A DNA stretch of 64,000 bases from CAWCXF01 sp963799455 (GTDB taxonomy: Bacteria; Pseudomonadota; Alphaproteobacteria; Rhodobacterales; Rhodobacteraceae). The position numbers were made by a program, and so were the translations under genes. Position 1 is the first letter of the stretch; each line of letters starts with the position of its first letter. Below are positions 19,837-28,778 of the stretch, piece by piece. The stretch is taken from the NCBI GenBank assembly GCA_963799455.1, contig CAWCXF010000008.1, positions 372,001-436,000 of the forward strand. The letters are read 5' to 3'. The notes under the pieces were generated by a model. It was not told the origin of the DNA. It did not search any database and worked only from the letters and a program-made list of their open reading frames with translations.

Positions 19837-21090
19837 TTACTGGGGCTCGACGTCGCCCGACCTCCATCCCTCCCGCGTCGCGGCCTCGAAGGCCGCGAAG
19901 CGGCCCGAGGCGATGGCGTCGCGCATCCTCGCCATCAGGTCGCCGTAGTACCGAAGGTTGTGCCAGCTCAGCAGCATCGAGCCGATGATCTCCTTCGAGC
20001 GGCTGACGTGGTGGAGGTAGGCGCGCGACCAGCCCCGGCACGCCGGGCACCCGCATCCCTCGTCCAGAGGCCTCGGATCCTCGGCGTGGCGCGCGTTGCG
20101 GAGGTTGACGATGCCGCGCCGCGTGAAGGCCTGGCCGGTCCTCCCTGAGCGCGTCGGCAGCACGCAGTCCATCATGTCGATGCCGCGCGCCACGGCGCCC
20201 AGCATGTCCGACGGCTTGCCCACCCCCATGAGGTAGCGCGGCCGGTCCTCGGGCAGCATCCCCGGCGCGTGGTCGAGCACCTCGAACATCGCCTCCTGCC
20301 CCTCCCCCACGGCGAGCCCGCCGACTGCGTAGCCGTCGAAGCCGATGGCGCGCAGGGCCTCGGCGCTCTCCTCGCGCTGGTCGCGGAACACGGATCCCTG
20401 CTGGATGCCGAAGAGCATGTGTCCGGGCCGCTCGCCGAACGCCTCGCGCGAGCGGGCGGCCCAGCGCATCGAGCGGCGCATCGAGGCGAGCGATGCCTCC
20501 GGCGTGACGGGGAAGGCCGTGCACTCGTCGAAGGCCATCGCGATGTCCGAGCCGAGCAGCGCCTGGATCTCCATCGACCGCTCGGGCGTCAGCGCATGGC
20601 GCGTCCCGTCGATGTGCGAGCGGAACGTCACACCCCCCTCGTCCATCCGCCGCAGATCGGCCAGCGACATGACCTGGAAGCCGCCCGAGTCGGTGAGGAT
20701 CGGCCGGTGCCAGTTCATGAACCGGTGCAGGCCGCCCAGGCGCGCCACCCGCTCGGCGCCGGGGCGCAGCATCAGGTGGTAGGTGTTGGCGAGCGCCACG
20801 TCGGCGCCGGTCTCGCGCACGGCGGACGGCAGCATCGCCTTCACGGTGCCCGCGGTGCCCACCGGCATGAAGGCGGGCGTGCGGATCGGCCCCCGCGGCG
20901 TGCGGATCACCCCCGCCCGGGCCGCGCCGTCGCGCGCGAGCAGCGTGAAGACCTCGTCCCGAGTGCCGGCCTCCGAGCCCTCCCCCTCGTCCGCCGCCTT
21001 GGCCGCCGCCTTGGCCGCCGCCCCGTCAGCCGCCCCGTCAGCCGCCCTGTCCGCCGCCCCGTCAGCCGCCCCGTCAGCCGCCTCGTCCAT
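19837..21090 (-). CDS. tgt: tRNA-guanine transglycosylase with repetitive N-terminal extension
   Basis: Tgt exchanges G34 for the queuosine precursor preQ1 in GUN-anticodon tRNAs. The catalytic core begins at about residue 46 (EVFTLLARDG). It carries LTDSGGFQVMSL (Asp of the active site), MDCVLPTRSGRTGQAFT (nucleophile Asp) and the zinc site CGCPACRGWSRAYLHH. The 417-residue protein is about 40 residues longer than usual. The surplus is an Ala-rich N-terminus of repeated AADG/AAK units encoded by a 12-bp tandem repeat. The ATG at 21090 has a strong GGGGAGGA site 7 bases upstream, so the extension is probably translated. It converges on the esterase gene and diverges from the RimK fusion. Note that tRNA-Asp (GTC), a Tgt substrate, is encoded nearby. 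Confidence 0.94.
   Translation of the reverse strand: MDEAADGAADGAADRAADGAADGAAAKAAAKAADEGEGSEAGTRDEVFTLLARDGAARAGVIRTPRGPIRTPAFMPVGTAGTVKAMLPSAVRETGADVALANTYHLMLRPGAERVARLGGLHRFMNWHRPILTDSGGFQVMSLADLRRMDEGGVTFRSHIDGTRHALTPERSMEIQALLGSDIAMAFDECTAFPVTPEASLASMRRSMRWAARSREAFGERPGHMLFGIQQGSVFRDQREESAEALRAIGFDGYAVGGLAVGEGQEAMFEVLDHAPGMLPEDRPRYLMGVGKPSDMLGAVARGIDMMDCVLPTRSGRTGQAFTRRGIVNLRNARHAEDPRPLDEGCGCPACRGWSRAYLHHVSRSKEIIGSMLLSWHNLRYYGDLMARMRDAIASGRFAAFEAATREGWRSGDVEPQ
21017..21088. repeat. 12-bp in-frame tandem repeat in the start of tgt
   Basis: There are six 12-bp units on the plus strand. Four are perfect GCCGCCCCGTCA (21017-21040 and 21053-21076). The other two are variants (GCCGCCCTGTCC at 21041 and GCCGCCTCGTCC at 21077). 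On the coding strand they encode a run of AADG-type tetrapeptides directly after the start codon of tgt. Two degenerate GCCTTGGCC units follow into the gene. Copy-number change here would keep the reading frame. Confidence 0.92.
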
Positions 21091-21189
21091 GGTCACGTCC
21101 TCCCCATAAACGGCATCTCGCGTCGCGCCCCCCGCGACGCTAGAAGCGCCCCCCAATACGCACCCCGGCCCGGATGCCAAGGAGCCTTC

Positions 21190-22575
21190 ATGACCGACAC
21201 GCCCTTCCGCCTCGGCTGGGAGGAGTGGCTGGCGCTGCCCGACCTCGGGCTGCCCGCGCTCAAGGCCAAGATCGACACGGGCGCGCGCACCTCGGCGCTG
21301 CACGCCTTCGACATCGAGCCGTTCGGGGCGGCCTCGAACCCCAAGGTCCGCTTCGCCGTCCACCCGGTGCCGGGGCGCGACGACATCACCGTGTCGTGCT
21401 CCGCGCGCGTCGCCGACCGGCGCGAGGTCACCTCCTCGAACGGGGAGACCGAGCTGCGCTACGTCATCGAGGCGCAGGCCCAGATGGGCGAGCGGCGCTG
21501 GCCGATCGAGATCTCGCTCACCAACCGCTCGCAGATGGCCTACCGGATGCTGCTCGGCCGCCAGGCGCTGCGCGAGGACATGGTCGTGGGCCCCTCGGAG
21601 CGCTTCATGCAGCCGCAGCTCAGCTACGACGTGTATTCCGGCCGGGCCCCGCGCCACGAGGCGCCCGCGCGCGCCCTCCGGATCGCGCTGCTGAGCCGCG
21701 AGCCGGCCAACTACTCCTCCGCGCGGCTGGTGCAGGTGGGCGAGGGCCGCGGCCACACGGTCGAGGTGATCGACACGCTGCGCTGCTACATGGCGATCGA
21801 CGCGTTGGCACCCGAGATCCACATGGACGGCCGCCGCCTGCCGCGCTTCGACGCCGTGATCCCGCGCGTCGGCGCCTCCGTGACCGAATACGGCACCGCC
21901 GTCATCCGTCAGCTCGAGACGATGGGCACCTACTGCCTCAACGGCTCGGACGGCATCATCGCCAGCCGCGACAAGCTCCACGCCCACCAGGTGCTCGCCC
22001 GCGCGAGGATCGGGATGCCCAAGACCGCCTTCGCGGCCTCGCCCAAGGACACCGACAACCTGATCGGGCTGGTCGGGAAGGCCCCGCTGATCGTCAAGCT
22101 GCTGGAATCCTCGCAGGGCAAGGGCGTGGTGCTGGCCGAGACGCAGAAGGCCGCGCAGTCGGTGATCTCGGCCTTCCGCGGCCTGCGCGCCAACTTCCTC
22201 GTCCAGCAGTTCGTCCGCGAGGCCGGCGGCGAGGACATCCGCTGCCTCGTCATCGCGGGCAAGGTGGTCGCGGCGATGAAGCGCCGCGCGGCCGAGGGCG
22301 AGTTCCGCTCGAACCTCCACCAGGGCGGCAGCGCGGAGCCCGCGAAGCTCTCCAAGGAGGAGCGCGAGACGGCGGCGCGCGCCGCGCGCGCCTTCAACCT
22401 CGGCATGGCCGGCGTGGACCTGCTGCGCTCGAACGACGGTCCGAAGGTGCTGGAGGTCAACTCCTCGCCCGGCATCGAGGGCATCGAGCGCGCGACGGGC
22501 CGCGACATCGCGGGGCTGGTGTTCGACGAGATCGAGCGTCAGGTGCGCCGCGTCCCGGCGCGCCGGGCGTCCTGA
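21190..22575 (+). CDS. Fusion of RimB-like zinc protease domain and RimK-type ATP-grasp ligase
   Basis: This 461-residue protein has two domains. Residues 1 to about 145 match the ATP-dependent zinc protease family (PF05618, retropepsin-like): GLPALKAKIDTGARTSALHA and MAYRMLLGRQALREDMVV. Residues about 160-455 form a RimK ligase: PRVGASVTEYGTAVIRQLE, LIVKLLESSQGKGVVLAE (ATP-grasp lysine), VQQFVREAGGEDIRCLVIAG and EVNSSPGIEGIERATG. RimK adds glutamates to the C-terminus of ribosomal protein S6; the attached domain belongs to the family proposed to trim or regulate such tails. Fusions of these two domains are known in alphaproteobacteria. It diverges from tgt with a 99-bp gap. The substrate here is inferred. 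Confidence 0.88.
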   Translation: MTDTPFRLGWEEWLALPDLGLPALKAKIDTGARTSALHAFDIEPFGAASNPKVRFAVHPVPGRDDITVSCSARVADRREVTSSNGETELRYVIEAQAQMGERRWPIEISLTNRSQMAYRMLLGRQALREDMVVGPSERFMQPQLSYDVYSGRAPRHEAPARALRIALLSREPANYSSARLVQVGEGRGHTVEVIDTLRCYMAIDALAPEIHMDGRRLPRFDAVIPRVGASVTEYGTAVIRQLETMGTYCLNGSDGIIASRDKLHAHQVLARARIGMPKTAFAASPKDTDNLIGLVGKAPLIVKLLESSQGKGVVLAETQKAAQSVISAFRGLRANFLVQQFVREAGGEDIRCLVIAGKVVAAMKRRAAEGEFRSNLHQGGSAEPAKLSKEERETAARAARAFNLGMAGVDLLRSNDGPKVLEVNSSPGIEGIERATGRDIAGLVFDEIERQVRRVPARRAS

Positions 22576-22918
22576 GCGGGGCTCGCGCGCCGGGGTGCCT
22601 GGAGCCTCGGGCGCCCGGCCATGGCGGAAGGATCGCGTGCCCGCCTCGTGAGGCCCCCTTCCCCGACGGGGCCGGGCAGGGTGCGCCGCGGCCGACGCGC
22701 CGGACCGGGGGGGGGCCCGCGACCCCCTCGCCGCCACCGCCCGGCCCGCGGATCGAGCGTGCCGCGGAGCCTCGGCCACGAGGATGGCGCGAAGCGGTCG
22801 CCTCCTCGCCGAGCCCCTCCCGCCGGCTGCTGCGGCCGTTGCGGACCGGCGCGCCACTGCCCTAGAAAAACCCTCCGGAGGCGCGGCCCGTTTCCATCCG
22901 GACCCACGCGGAGGACGC
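22576..22918. other. Gene-free stretch between the RimK fusion and the channel gene
   Basis: This stretch of 343 bp is extremely GC-rich and includes a run of nine G. I see no convincing gene, tRNA or terminator with a U-tract. The last 20 bases carry a GGAGG ribosome-binding site for the channel gene, and its promoter presumably lies here. Confidence 0.6.
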
Positions 22919-24574
22919 ATGACGACCGACACCCGCCGTGCCGCCTCGCGCCTCGCGGCGCTCCTCCTGGCGCTGGCGCTCCCCGTCCTGGCGGCGGCCC
23001 AGCCCAGCCCGTTCTTCGAGGTGGACGCGCTCAACCCGGGCCTCGGCCCCGCCCCCGGCGAGATCGACCGCGACACGCCGCAGGGGACGGTCGAGAGCCT
23101 CCTCGCCGCCGCCGAGGAGGGCGACTGGGAGCGCGCCGCGCACCTGCTGAACCTCGCCGAGGTCGCGCCCGAGCGGCAGGCGCGGCTCGGCCCGGCCCTG
23201 GCCGAGAAGCTCCACGCGGTGCTCGAGCGCAAGCTCGTGATCAGCTGGTCGCAGCTCCTCGACCGGCCGGACGCGCTCGACGCCCGCGCCACGTCGAGCT
23301 CGGCCGTCGCGGGCCAGGCGCGCCGCTCGATCCTGCTCGGCGTGCTCGACGCGGGCAACCGCACGGTGCCGATCCGGCTCAGCCGCGTGAAGCCCGCGGA
23401 CGGCGACCCCGTCTGGGTGTTCTCGCGCCAGACGGTGGAGAACGCGGACGCGCTCCACGCCCGCTACGGCCCGTCGGCGCTCGAGCTGGCGCTGCCGGGC
23501 GCGCTGAGGCGGGAGGCCTTCTGGGGGCTGATGTGGTGGGAGGTGATCGGCCTGCCGCTCACGGTCGCGCTCGCCGTCTGGGCGGGGGTCGTCACCTACC
23601 GCCTGACGCGGCGGGGCGCGCGGCGCGCGGGCGGCACGTGGCGCGGGATCGTCTGGCGCTCGCTGCGCTGGCCGGCCACGCTGGCCGCGATCACCACCGT
23701 GCTGTGGGCCGCCACGCGGGTGTTCACCTTCTCGGGGCCGATCGACGCTGTGCTCGCGCCGCTCGTCGTGCTGGGCTACGCGCTCGCGGTCGTCGTCTTC
23801 GCCATGCAGGCGCTCGACGCGGCGCTGGAGCGGCTCGTGACCTTCGAGCCCACGACGCTCTCGGAGCCGGGCGAGGCCGAGCGCCGCTCCTGGGCGACCT
23901 CGCTCTCGGCGATCCGGCGCGTGCTGATGCTGATCTTCGTGCTGGCGGCGCTGGGGCTGGTGCTGTCCTCGATCGGGATCTTCCGCACCTTCGGCTTCTC
24001 GCTGCTGGCCTCGGCGGGCGCGCTGACGCTGATCCTGGGCTTCGCCGCCCGCACGGTGCTCGGCAACATCCTGGCGAGCCTGCAGATCATGCTCAACCGC
24101 TCGGCCCGGATCGGCGACCAGATCATCTACGAGGACAAGTGGTGCACCGTCGAGCGCATCCACTTCACCTACGTCCAGCTCAAGGTGTGGAACGGCACCC
24201 GGCTCGTCGTGCCGGTCGAGCGCTTCGTCTCGGAGCCCTTCGAGAGCTGGACCCACACCGACCCGCAGATGATCAACGCCATCACCCTCAAGCTCGCCGG
24301 CACCGCCGACGTGGGCGCGATGCGCGCGCGCTTCGAGGAGCTGGTGGGCGGGGAGGAGGACATCACCGACCCCTCGGCCGCCATGGTGCTCGTGACCGGG
24401 CAGGACGCGCTCGGCCAGACCCTGCGCTTCCAGTTCCCCTCGCCCGACCCGACCACCGGCTGGTACGTCGAGTGCCGCATCCGCGAGCGGCTGATCGCGC
24501 ACGCCGCGCATCTGGAGGCCGAGACGGGCCGGCCGACGCTGCCCGAGGGCGCGGCGTCCGACGAGGCGGCCTGA
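22919..24574 (+). CDS. MscS-family mechanosensitive ion channel
   Basis: This 551-residue protein has a signal peptide (LAALLLALALPVLAAAQPSP) and a periplasmic domain of about 170 residues containing TVESLLAAAEEGDWERAAHL. Several membrane helices follow at about 200-330, and then the MscS pore and beta domain. The pore helix with flanking sequence is TLILGFAARTVLGNILASLQ; IMLNRSARIGDQIIY and VWNGTRLVVPVERFVSEPFE follow. Such channels open under membrane tension and protect against osmotic downshock. A GGAGG site precedes the ATG at 22919. The large periplasmic N-terminus resembles longer MscS relatives such as YbiO/YnaI types more than the short E. coli MscS. It is followed by a small secreted-protein gene. 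Confidence 0.87.
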   Translation: MTTDTRRAASRLAALLLALALPVLAAAQPSPFFEVDALNPGLGPAPGEIDRDTPQGTVESLLAAAEEGDWERAAHLLNLAEVAPERQARLGPALAEKLHAVLERKLVISWSQLLDRPDALDARATSSSAVAGQARRSILLGVLDAGNRTVPIRLSRVKPADGDPVWVFSRQTVENADALHARYGPSALELALPGALRREAFWGLMWWEVIGLPLTVALAVWAGVVTYRLTRRGARRAGGTWRGIVWRSLRWPATLAAITTVLWAATRVFTFSGPIDAVLAPLVVLGYALAVVVFAMQALDAALERLVTFEPTTLSEPGEAERRSWATSLSAIRRVLMLIFVLAALGLVLSSIGIFRTFGFSLLASAGALTLILGFAARTVLGNILASLQIMLNRSARIGDQIIYEDKWCTVERIHFTYVQLKVWNGTRLVVPVERFVSEPFESWTHTDPQMINAITLKLAGTADVGAMRARFEELVGGEEDITDPSAAMVLVTGQDALGQTLRFQFPSPDPTTGWYVECRIRERLIAHAAHLEAETGRPTLPEGAASDEAA

Positions 24575-24631
24575 GCGGCTTGACCGCGCGCGCTGCGCGC
24601 GCCACAGGAGGGGCGCGCCACGGAGCTTGCC

Positions 24632-25096
24632 ATGACACGTGCCCCGCGCCCCCTCGCCGCGCCGCCGACGGCGGCCCTCGCCGCGCTGCCGACGGCGGCC
24701 TTCGCCGCGCTCCTGACGGCGGCCCTCGCCGCCCCGGCCCTCGCGCAGCAGAGCCTGACGCCCGAGGCGTTCCTCGAGATCGCCCGCGGCAAGACCCTGA
24801 CCTTCGCCGACGCCGACACCGGCCTTCTCGTGGGGGTCGAGCGGTTCCTGCCGGGCCGGCGCACGATCTGGACCCGCGCCGACGGCACCTGCGCCTACGG
24901 CACCGTCAGCATCCGCGGGCCTGAGCTGTGCTTCGTCTACGACGACGGGCCGGGCCGGGGGCCGCACTGCTGGTGGCCGCTGCGCGAGGGGACAAGCCTC
25001 TACGTCCGGCTGGCCGACGCGGAGCGCTCCGAGACGCAGCGGATCACCGAGATCGGCGACGAGCCGCTGTCCTGCGCCGCGGTGCCCTCGGTCTAG
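24632..25096 (+). CDS. Secreted protein of unknown function with a repeat-built signal peptide
   Basis: This 154-residue protein has a signal peptide made of three near-identical octapeptides (PTAALAAL, PTAAFAAL, LTAALAAP) and a cleavage-like APALAQQ. The mature part of about 115 residues has four cysteines (in GTCAYG, ELCFVYDDG, PHCWW and LSCAAV) and is rich in beta-strand-like segments. It starts with the SLTPEAFLEIARGKTLTFAD type of opening seen in small periplasmic proteins of Rhodobacterales. I do not recognise a named function. It lies between the channel gene and the ATP-grasp gene on the same strand. Confidence 0.7.
   Translation: MTRAPRPLAAPPTAALAALPTAAFAALLTAALAAPALAQQSLTPEAFLEIARGKTLTFADADTGLLVGVERFLPGRRTIWTRADGTCAYGTVSIRGPELCFVYDDGPGRGPHCWWPLREGTSLYVRLADAERSETQRITEIGDEPLSCAAVPSV
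24664..24735. repeat. 24-bp tandem repeat encoding a signal-peptide core
   Basis: Three 24-bp copies lie head to tail: 24664-24687, 24688-24711 (one C to T change) and 24712-24735 (changes at the ends). The unit begins GCCGACGGCGGCC. Each copy encodes eight hydrophobic residues of the signal peptide of the gene at 24632. Gain or loss of a unit would change the hydrophobic core by eight residues without a frameshift. Confidence 0.88.
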
Positions 25097-25217
25097 CCGC
25101 CGGCGCGGGCGCGCCCGCGCGGCGCGCCGCCCATGCGAGCGGCGCGCCGACCCGGCCATCGGCCCGACCGCGCGCCCCCGATTGCCACCGGCGCGGAACC
25201 GGGCCAACCTGCGCGTC

Positions 25218-26660
25218 ATGAAGGACGACGCCCGCGCGGCCCCATTCGACGAGATGCATGGCCGCGACGGCGCGGGGGGCAGGCACCGCCCGCCCTACGA
25301 CGTGGTGGCGGCCTGGGTCGCCGAGGAGGGCCACGAGCGGCTCCAGGCGCGCTCGGAGGAGGCCGAGGAGGCGTTCCGGCGCACCGGCATCACCTTCAAC
25401 GTCTACGGCGACGAGGCCGCCGAGGAGCGGCTGATCCCCTTCGACCTGGTGCCGCGGATCCTGTCGGCGTCGGAGTGGCGCCGGCTCACGCGCGGCATCG
25501 AGCAGCGCGTGCGCGCGATCAACGCCTTCCTGCACGACATCTACCACCGCCGGGAGATCCTGCGCGCGGGCCGGGTTCCGGTCGATCTCGTGGCCCGCAA
25601 CGGCGCCTTTGAGCCGCGGATGCTCGGCATGAGCCCTCCGGGAGGCGTCTACACCCACGTCGTGGGCATCGACATCGTGCGCACCGACGAGGACGAGTTC
25701 TACGTGCTCGAGGACAACGCGCGCTGCCCCTCGGGCGTGAGCTACATGCTCGAGGACCGCGAGACGATGCTGCACATGTTCCCCGAGCTGTTCACCCGCG
25801 CGCGGGTGAGGCAGGTCTCGGACTACCCGTCGCGGCTGCTGCGCTCGCTCAGGGCCTGCGCGCCCCGGGCCTGTGAGGGGCGCCCGACGGTGGCGGTGCT
25901 GACGCCCGGCATCCACAACTCGGCCTATTTCGAGCACGCCTTCCTCGCCGACCAGATGGGGGCCGAGCTGGTCGAGGGCTCGGACCTCAGGATCGTGGAC
26001 GGCCGCGTGGCGATGCGCACCACGGGCGGCCACGAGCCGGTCGATGTCCTCTACCGGCGGGTGGACGACGCCTGGGTCGATCCGCTCAACTGGTCGCCCG
26101 AGAGCATGATCGGCGTGGCCGGGCTGATGGACGTCTACCGCGCGGGCGGCATCACGATCGCCAACGCGCCCGGCACCGGCATCGCGGACGACAAGGCGAT
26201 CTACAGCTACCTGCCGGAGATCGTGGAGTTCTACACCGGCGAGCGGGCGATCCTGAAGAACGTGCCGACGTGGCGGTGCTCCGAGCCCGACGCGCTCGCC
26301 TACGTGCTCGACCGCCTGCCCGAGCTGGTGGTGAAGGAGGTCCACGGCTCGGGCGGCTACGGGATGCTGGTGGGCCCCACCTCGTCAAAGGAGGAGGTCG
26401 AGGCGTTCCGCGCCAAGCTCGAGGCGAACCCCGCCGCCTACATCGCGCAGCCGACGCTCGCGCTCTCGACGGTGCCGATCCTGACGGAGGCGGGGCTCGC
26501 GCCGCGCCACGTCGATCTGCGCCCCTTCGTCCTGGTGTCGCCCGACCGCGTGGACATCGTGCCCGGCGGCCTGACGCGGGTGGCGCTGCGCGAGGGCAGC
26601 CTGGTGGTGAACTCCTCCCAAGGCGGAGGAACCAAGGACACATGGGTGCTCGAAGAATGA
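25218..26660 (+). CDS. Circularly permuted ATP-grasp protein of the Anbu operon
   Basis: This 480-residue protein belongs to the circularly permuted ATP-grasp type 2 family, which probably forms amide bonds from a carboxylate using ATP. Recognisable parts are GITFNVYGDEAAEERLIPFD, VLEDNARCPSGVSYMLEDR, the LTPGIHNSAYFEHAFLADQM strand, DKAIYSYLPEIVEFY, ELVVKEVHGSGGYGMLVGP and VNSSQGGGTKDTWVL. I chose the ATG at 25218 (MKDDARAAPFDEMHG). The next three genes are alpha-E, transglutaminase and Anbu, the known partners of this family in bacterial Anbu loci. A proposed role is making or handling a short peptide tag or peptide natural product. The substrate is unknown. Confidence 0.88.
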   Translation: MKDDARAAPFDEMHGRDGAGGRHRPPYDVVAAWVAEEGHERLQARSEEAEEAFRRTGITFNVYGDEAAEERLIPFDLVPRILSASEWRRLTRGIEQRVRAINAFLHDIYHRREILRAGRVPVDLVARNGAFEPRMLGMSPPGGVYTHVVGIDIVRTDEDEFYVLEDNARCPSGVSYMLEDRETMLHMFPELFTRARVRQVSDYPSRLLRSLRACAPRACEGRPTVAVLTPGIHNSAYFEHAFLADQMGAELVEGSDLRIVDGRVAMRTTGGHEPVDVLYRRVDDAWVDPLNWSPESMIGVAGLMDVYRAGGITIANAPGTGIADDKAIYSYLPEIVEFYTGERAILKNVPTWRCSEPDALAYVLDRLPELVVKEVHGSGGYGMLVGPTSSKEEVEAFRAKLEANPAAYIAQPTLALSTVPILTEAGLAPRHVDLRPFVLVSPDRVDIVPGGLTRVALREGSLVVNSSQGGGTKDTWVLEE

Positions 26661-26670
26661 GCGGGGTCCT

Positions 26671-26713
26671 AGGGGCATGCATGCCCCTGGCGGGGTCCGG
26701 GGCAGCGCCCCGG
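26671..26713. repeat. Perfect 18-bp palindrome followed by a 17-bp hairpin
   Basis: AGGGGCATGCATGCCCCT (26671-26688) is a perfect palindrome. It is followed by CCGGGGC-AGC-GCCCCGG (26697-26713), a hairpin with a 3-base loop. Both lie in the 61-bp gap between the ATP-grasp and alpha-E genes. The first shares its core with the palindrome at 19807. They could form a REP-like element that stabilises or attenuates the operon transcript. Confidence 0.75.
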
Positions 26714-26721
26714 GGGCTGCC

Positions 26722-27661
26722 GTGCTAGGCCGCACCGCCGCCGGCCTCTTCTGGCTCTTCCGCCACCTGGAGCGCGCCGAGAACACCGCGCGGCTGATCG
26801 AGGCCGGCGCGCGCATCTCGCTCACCCGCTGGCAGGACGCCGAGGACGAGTGGGGCTCGGTGCTGGCCGCGCTCGGCGCGCGCGAGGACCACCTCGCCTC
26901 GGGCGGCCGGCTCGACGGTCCGGGCGTGTGGAACCACCTGCTGCGGGGTCCTGGCGCTTCGTCGGTGGCGAGCGCGATGGCGCAGGCGCGCTCGGGCGCG
27001 CGCGCCGTGCGCACCGCACTCACGCGCGAGACCTTCGAGGCCGTCAACGACGGCTGCCGGCAGATCGCGCGCGCGCTGGCCCGGCCGGTGGGCGAATCGG
27101 CCCTGCCGCGCGTGCTGGGGCTGATCCGCGAGCGATCGGCCCTGGTGCGCGGGATGGCGCACGGCACGATGCTCAGGAACGAGGTCTACCACTTCTCGCG
27201 GCTCGGCACGCATGTCGAGCGCGCCGAACTCGACCGCGCGGATCCTCGACGTGAAGTACTACGTGCTGCTGCCCTCGGTGCGGCTGGTGGGCTCCCAGGT
27301 GGACAACGCGCAGTGGGAGACGATCCTGCGCTCGGTCTCGGCGCACCGGGCCTACATGTGGGCGCATGGCGGCGAGGTGACGCCGGGGGGGATCGCCCAC
27401 TTCCTGATGTTCGACCCCCGGATGCCGCGCAGCCTCGCGCATTGCTACCGGGTGCTGACGGCGGAGCTGGGCGCGCTGGAGGCGCTGCACGGGCGGCCGA
27501 CGCAGGCGGGCGAGATGGCGGGCGCGCTTCGCCGGACGCTCGACCGGGGCGACATCGACGGCGTGATGGAGGAGGGGCTGCACGAGACCCTGACCGCGTT
27601 GCGCGCGCGCAACGCGGCGATCGCCAGCCGCATCGAGGCCGATTACAGGTTCTACGGGTAG
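26722..27661 (+). CDS. Alpha-E (DUF403) domain protein, frame broken by one base
   Basis: This all-helical alpha-E protein normally follows the circularly permuted ATP-grasp gene. The start is read as GTG 26722 (VLGRTAAGLFWLFRHLERAE), the usual N-terminus of the family; an ATG at 26677 in the same frame would start inside a palindrome. The frame breaks at 27227-27228 in THVERAE. Dropping one A of GCCGAACTC gives ERADSTARILDVKYYVLLPS, the conserved ERAD.T.R motif. The corrected length is 312 residues, normal for the family. The rest reads to RIEADYRFYG. It is thought to partner the ATP-grasp enzyme; its biochemical role is unknown. Confidence 0.85.
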
Positions 27662-27665
27662 GGTC

Positions 27666-28475
27666 ATGGATCTGAGCGTCGCGCACGAGACCCGATACGA
27701 CTGGGACGAGCCCGTGGCGCTCGCGCTCCAGCAGCTCCGGCTGACGCCCCGGTCGAGCCCGGCGCAGGAGGTGACGGGCTGGCGCATCGAGGTCGAGGGC
27801 GGCACGATCGAGGCCGAGTACGACGACCACTGGGGCGCGCGCGTGGCGCTGGTGTCGGCCGGCTCGGGCGCGCGGTCGCTGACGCTCAGGGCCGTGGGCG
27901 CCGTGCGGACGCTGCGCGGCGACGGCGTCACGGGGCCGCACCGCGGGGCGGCCCCCCTCTGGGCCTACCTCACCCCCACGCCGCGCACGGCGCCCGGCGA
28001 GCGGGTGCGCGCGCTGGCGGCGGAGGCGCCGGGCGAGGGGGTCTCGCGGCTGCACGCGCTGTCGGCGCGGATCGCGCAGGCCGTGGAGTATGGCGGCGGC
28101 GCGACCGACGCCACGACCACCGCCGAGGAGGCGCTGGCGGCCGGCCGCGGGGTCTGCCAGGACCACGCGCAGGTGTTCGCCTCGGCCGCGCGCCTGCTGG
28201 GCCATCCGGCGCGCTACGTCTCGGGCTACCTCGCGCTCGACGACCAGGTGACGGGCGAGGCGATGCACGCCTGGGCCGAGGCGCATGTCGAGGGGCTGGG
28301 CTGGGTCGGCTTCGACCCCTCGAACGCGATCTCGCCCGACGAGCGCTACGTGCGGATCGCCACGGGCCCCGACTACGACGCCTGCGCGCCGGTGCGCGGC
28401 ATCAGGCTCGGCCGGGCGAGGGAGACGCTCGACGTGTCGGTCGAGGTCCAGGTGCAGTTGCAGCAGCAGCAATAG
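27666..28475 (+). CDS. Transglutaminase-like cysteine protein of the Anbu operon
   Basis: This 269-residue protein has the N-terminal beta domain typical of bacterial transglutaminase-like proteins (VAHETRYDWDEPVALALQQL). A papain-like core follows, with Cys164 in GRGVCQDHAQ, His201 in EAMHAWAEAHV and Asp217 in VGFDPSN. Such enzymes cleave or form amide bonds. It starts 4 bp after the alpha-E stop, so translation is probably coupled. The C-terminus ends with an odd QVQLQQQQ tail. In Anbu loci this gene is a regular neighbour, suggesting joint work on the same peptide or isopeptide. Confidence 0.9.
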   Translation: MDLSVAHETRYDWDEPVALALQQLRLTPRSSPAQEVTGWRIEVEGGTIEAEYDDHWGARVALVSAGSGARSLTLRAVGAVRTLRGDGVTGPHRGAAPLWAYLTPTPRTAPGERVRALAAEAPGEGVSRLHALSARIAQAVEYGGGATDATTTAEEALAAGRGVCQDHAQVFASAARLLGHPARYVSGYLALDDQVTGEAMHAWAEAHVEGLGWVGFDPSNAISPDERYVRIATGPDYDACAPVRGIRLGRARETLDVSVEVQVQLQQQQ

Positions 28476-28778
28476 CCGGCGGGCGTCCCGAGGCTCGGCG
28501 GCCCCGCCGCCCGGCCGCGTCGTCGCTCGGAGGAAGGACCGGCGCGGGCCTCGGGCAGCCCCGGGCCCGGCGCCTCCCCGGGCCGCCCCTCGCGCACTCG
28601 GCCGCGAGCGGCGGGGGGCGCGCGCCCATGTCCGTCCCATCTCCTGCGACCGCACGCCCCGCGCCGAGCCGGCCCCCCCCGGGGCATCCTCGCCGATCTC
28701 CGGCCCCGCGGCCCGGGAACCCATCGCGCGCCGGGGCCATTGCCCCGCCGAGCCCCCGCGCGTCCCGGAGCCCCACCC
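28476..28778. other. Gene-free stretch upstream of the Anbu gene
   Basis: This is a 303-bp GC-rich stretch with no supported gene. It separates Anbu from the transglutaminase gene, so Anbu may have its own promoter. A GGAAC-N17-CATT pair at 28716-28741 is one base short of the EcfG consensus and is not called as a promoter. Confidence 0.5.

Noticed and set aside
28716..28741. EcfG promoter upstream of Anbu
   Set aside because: GGAAC-N17-CATT differs from the consensus in the -10 element, and such near matches are expected by chance in this composition.
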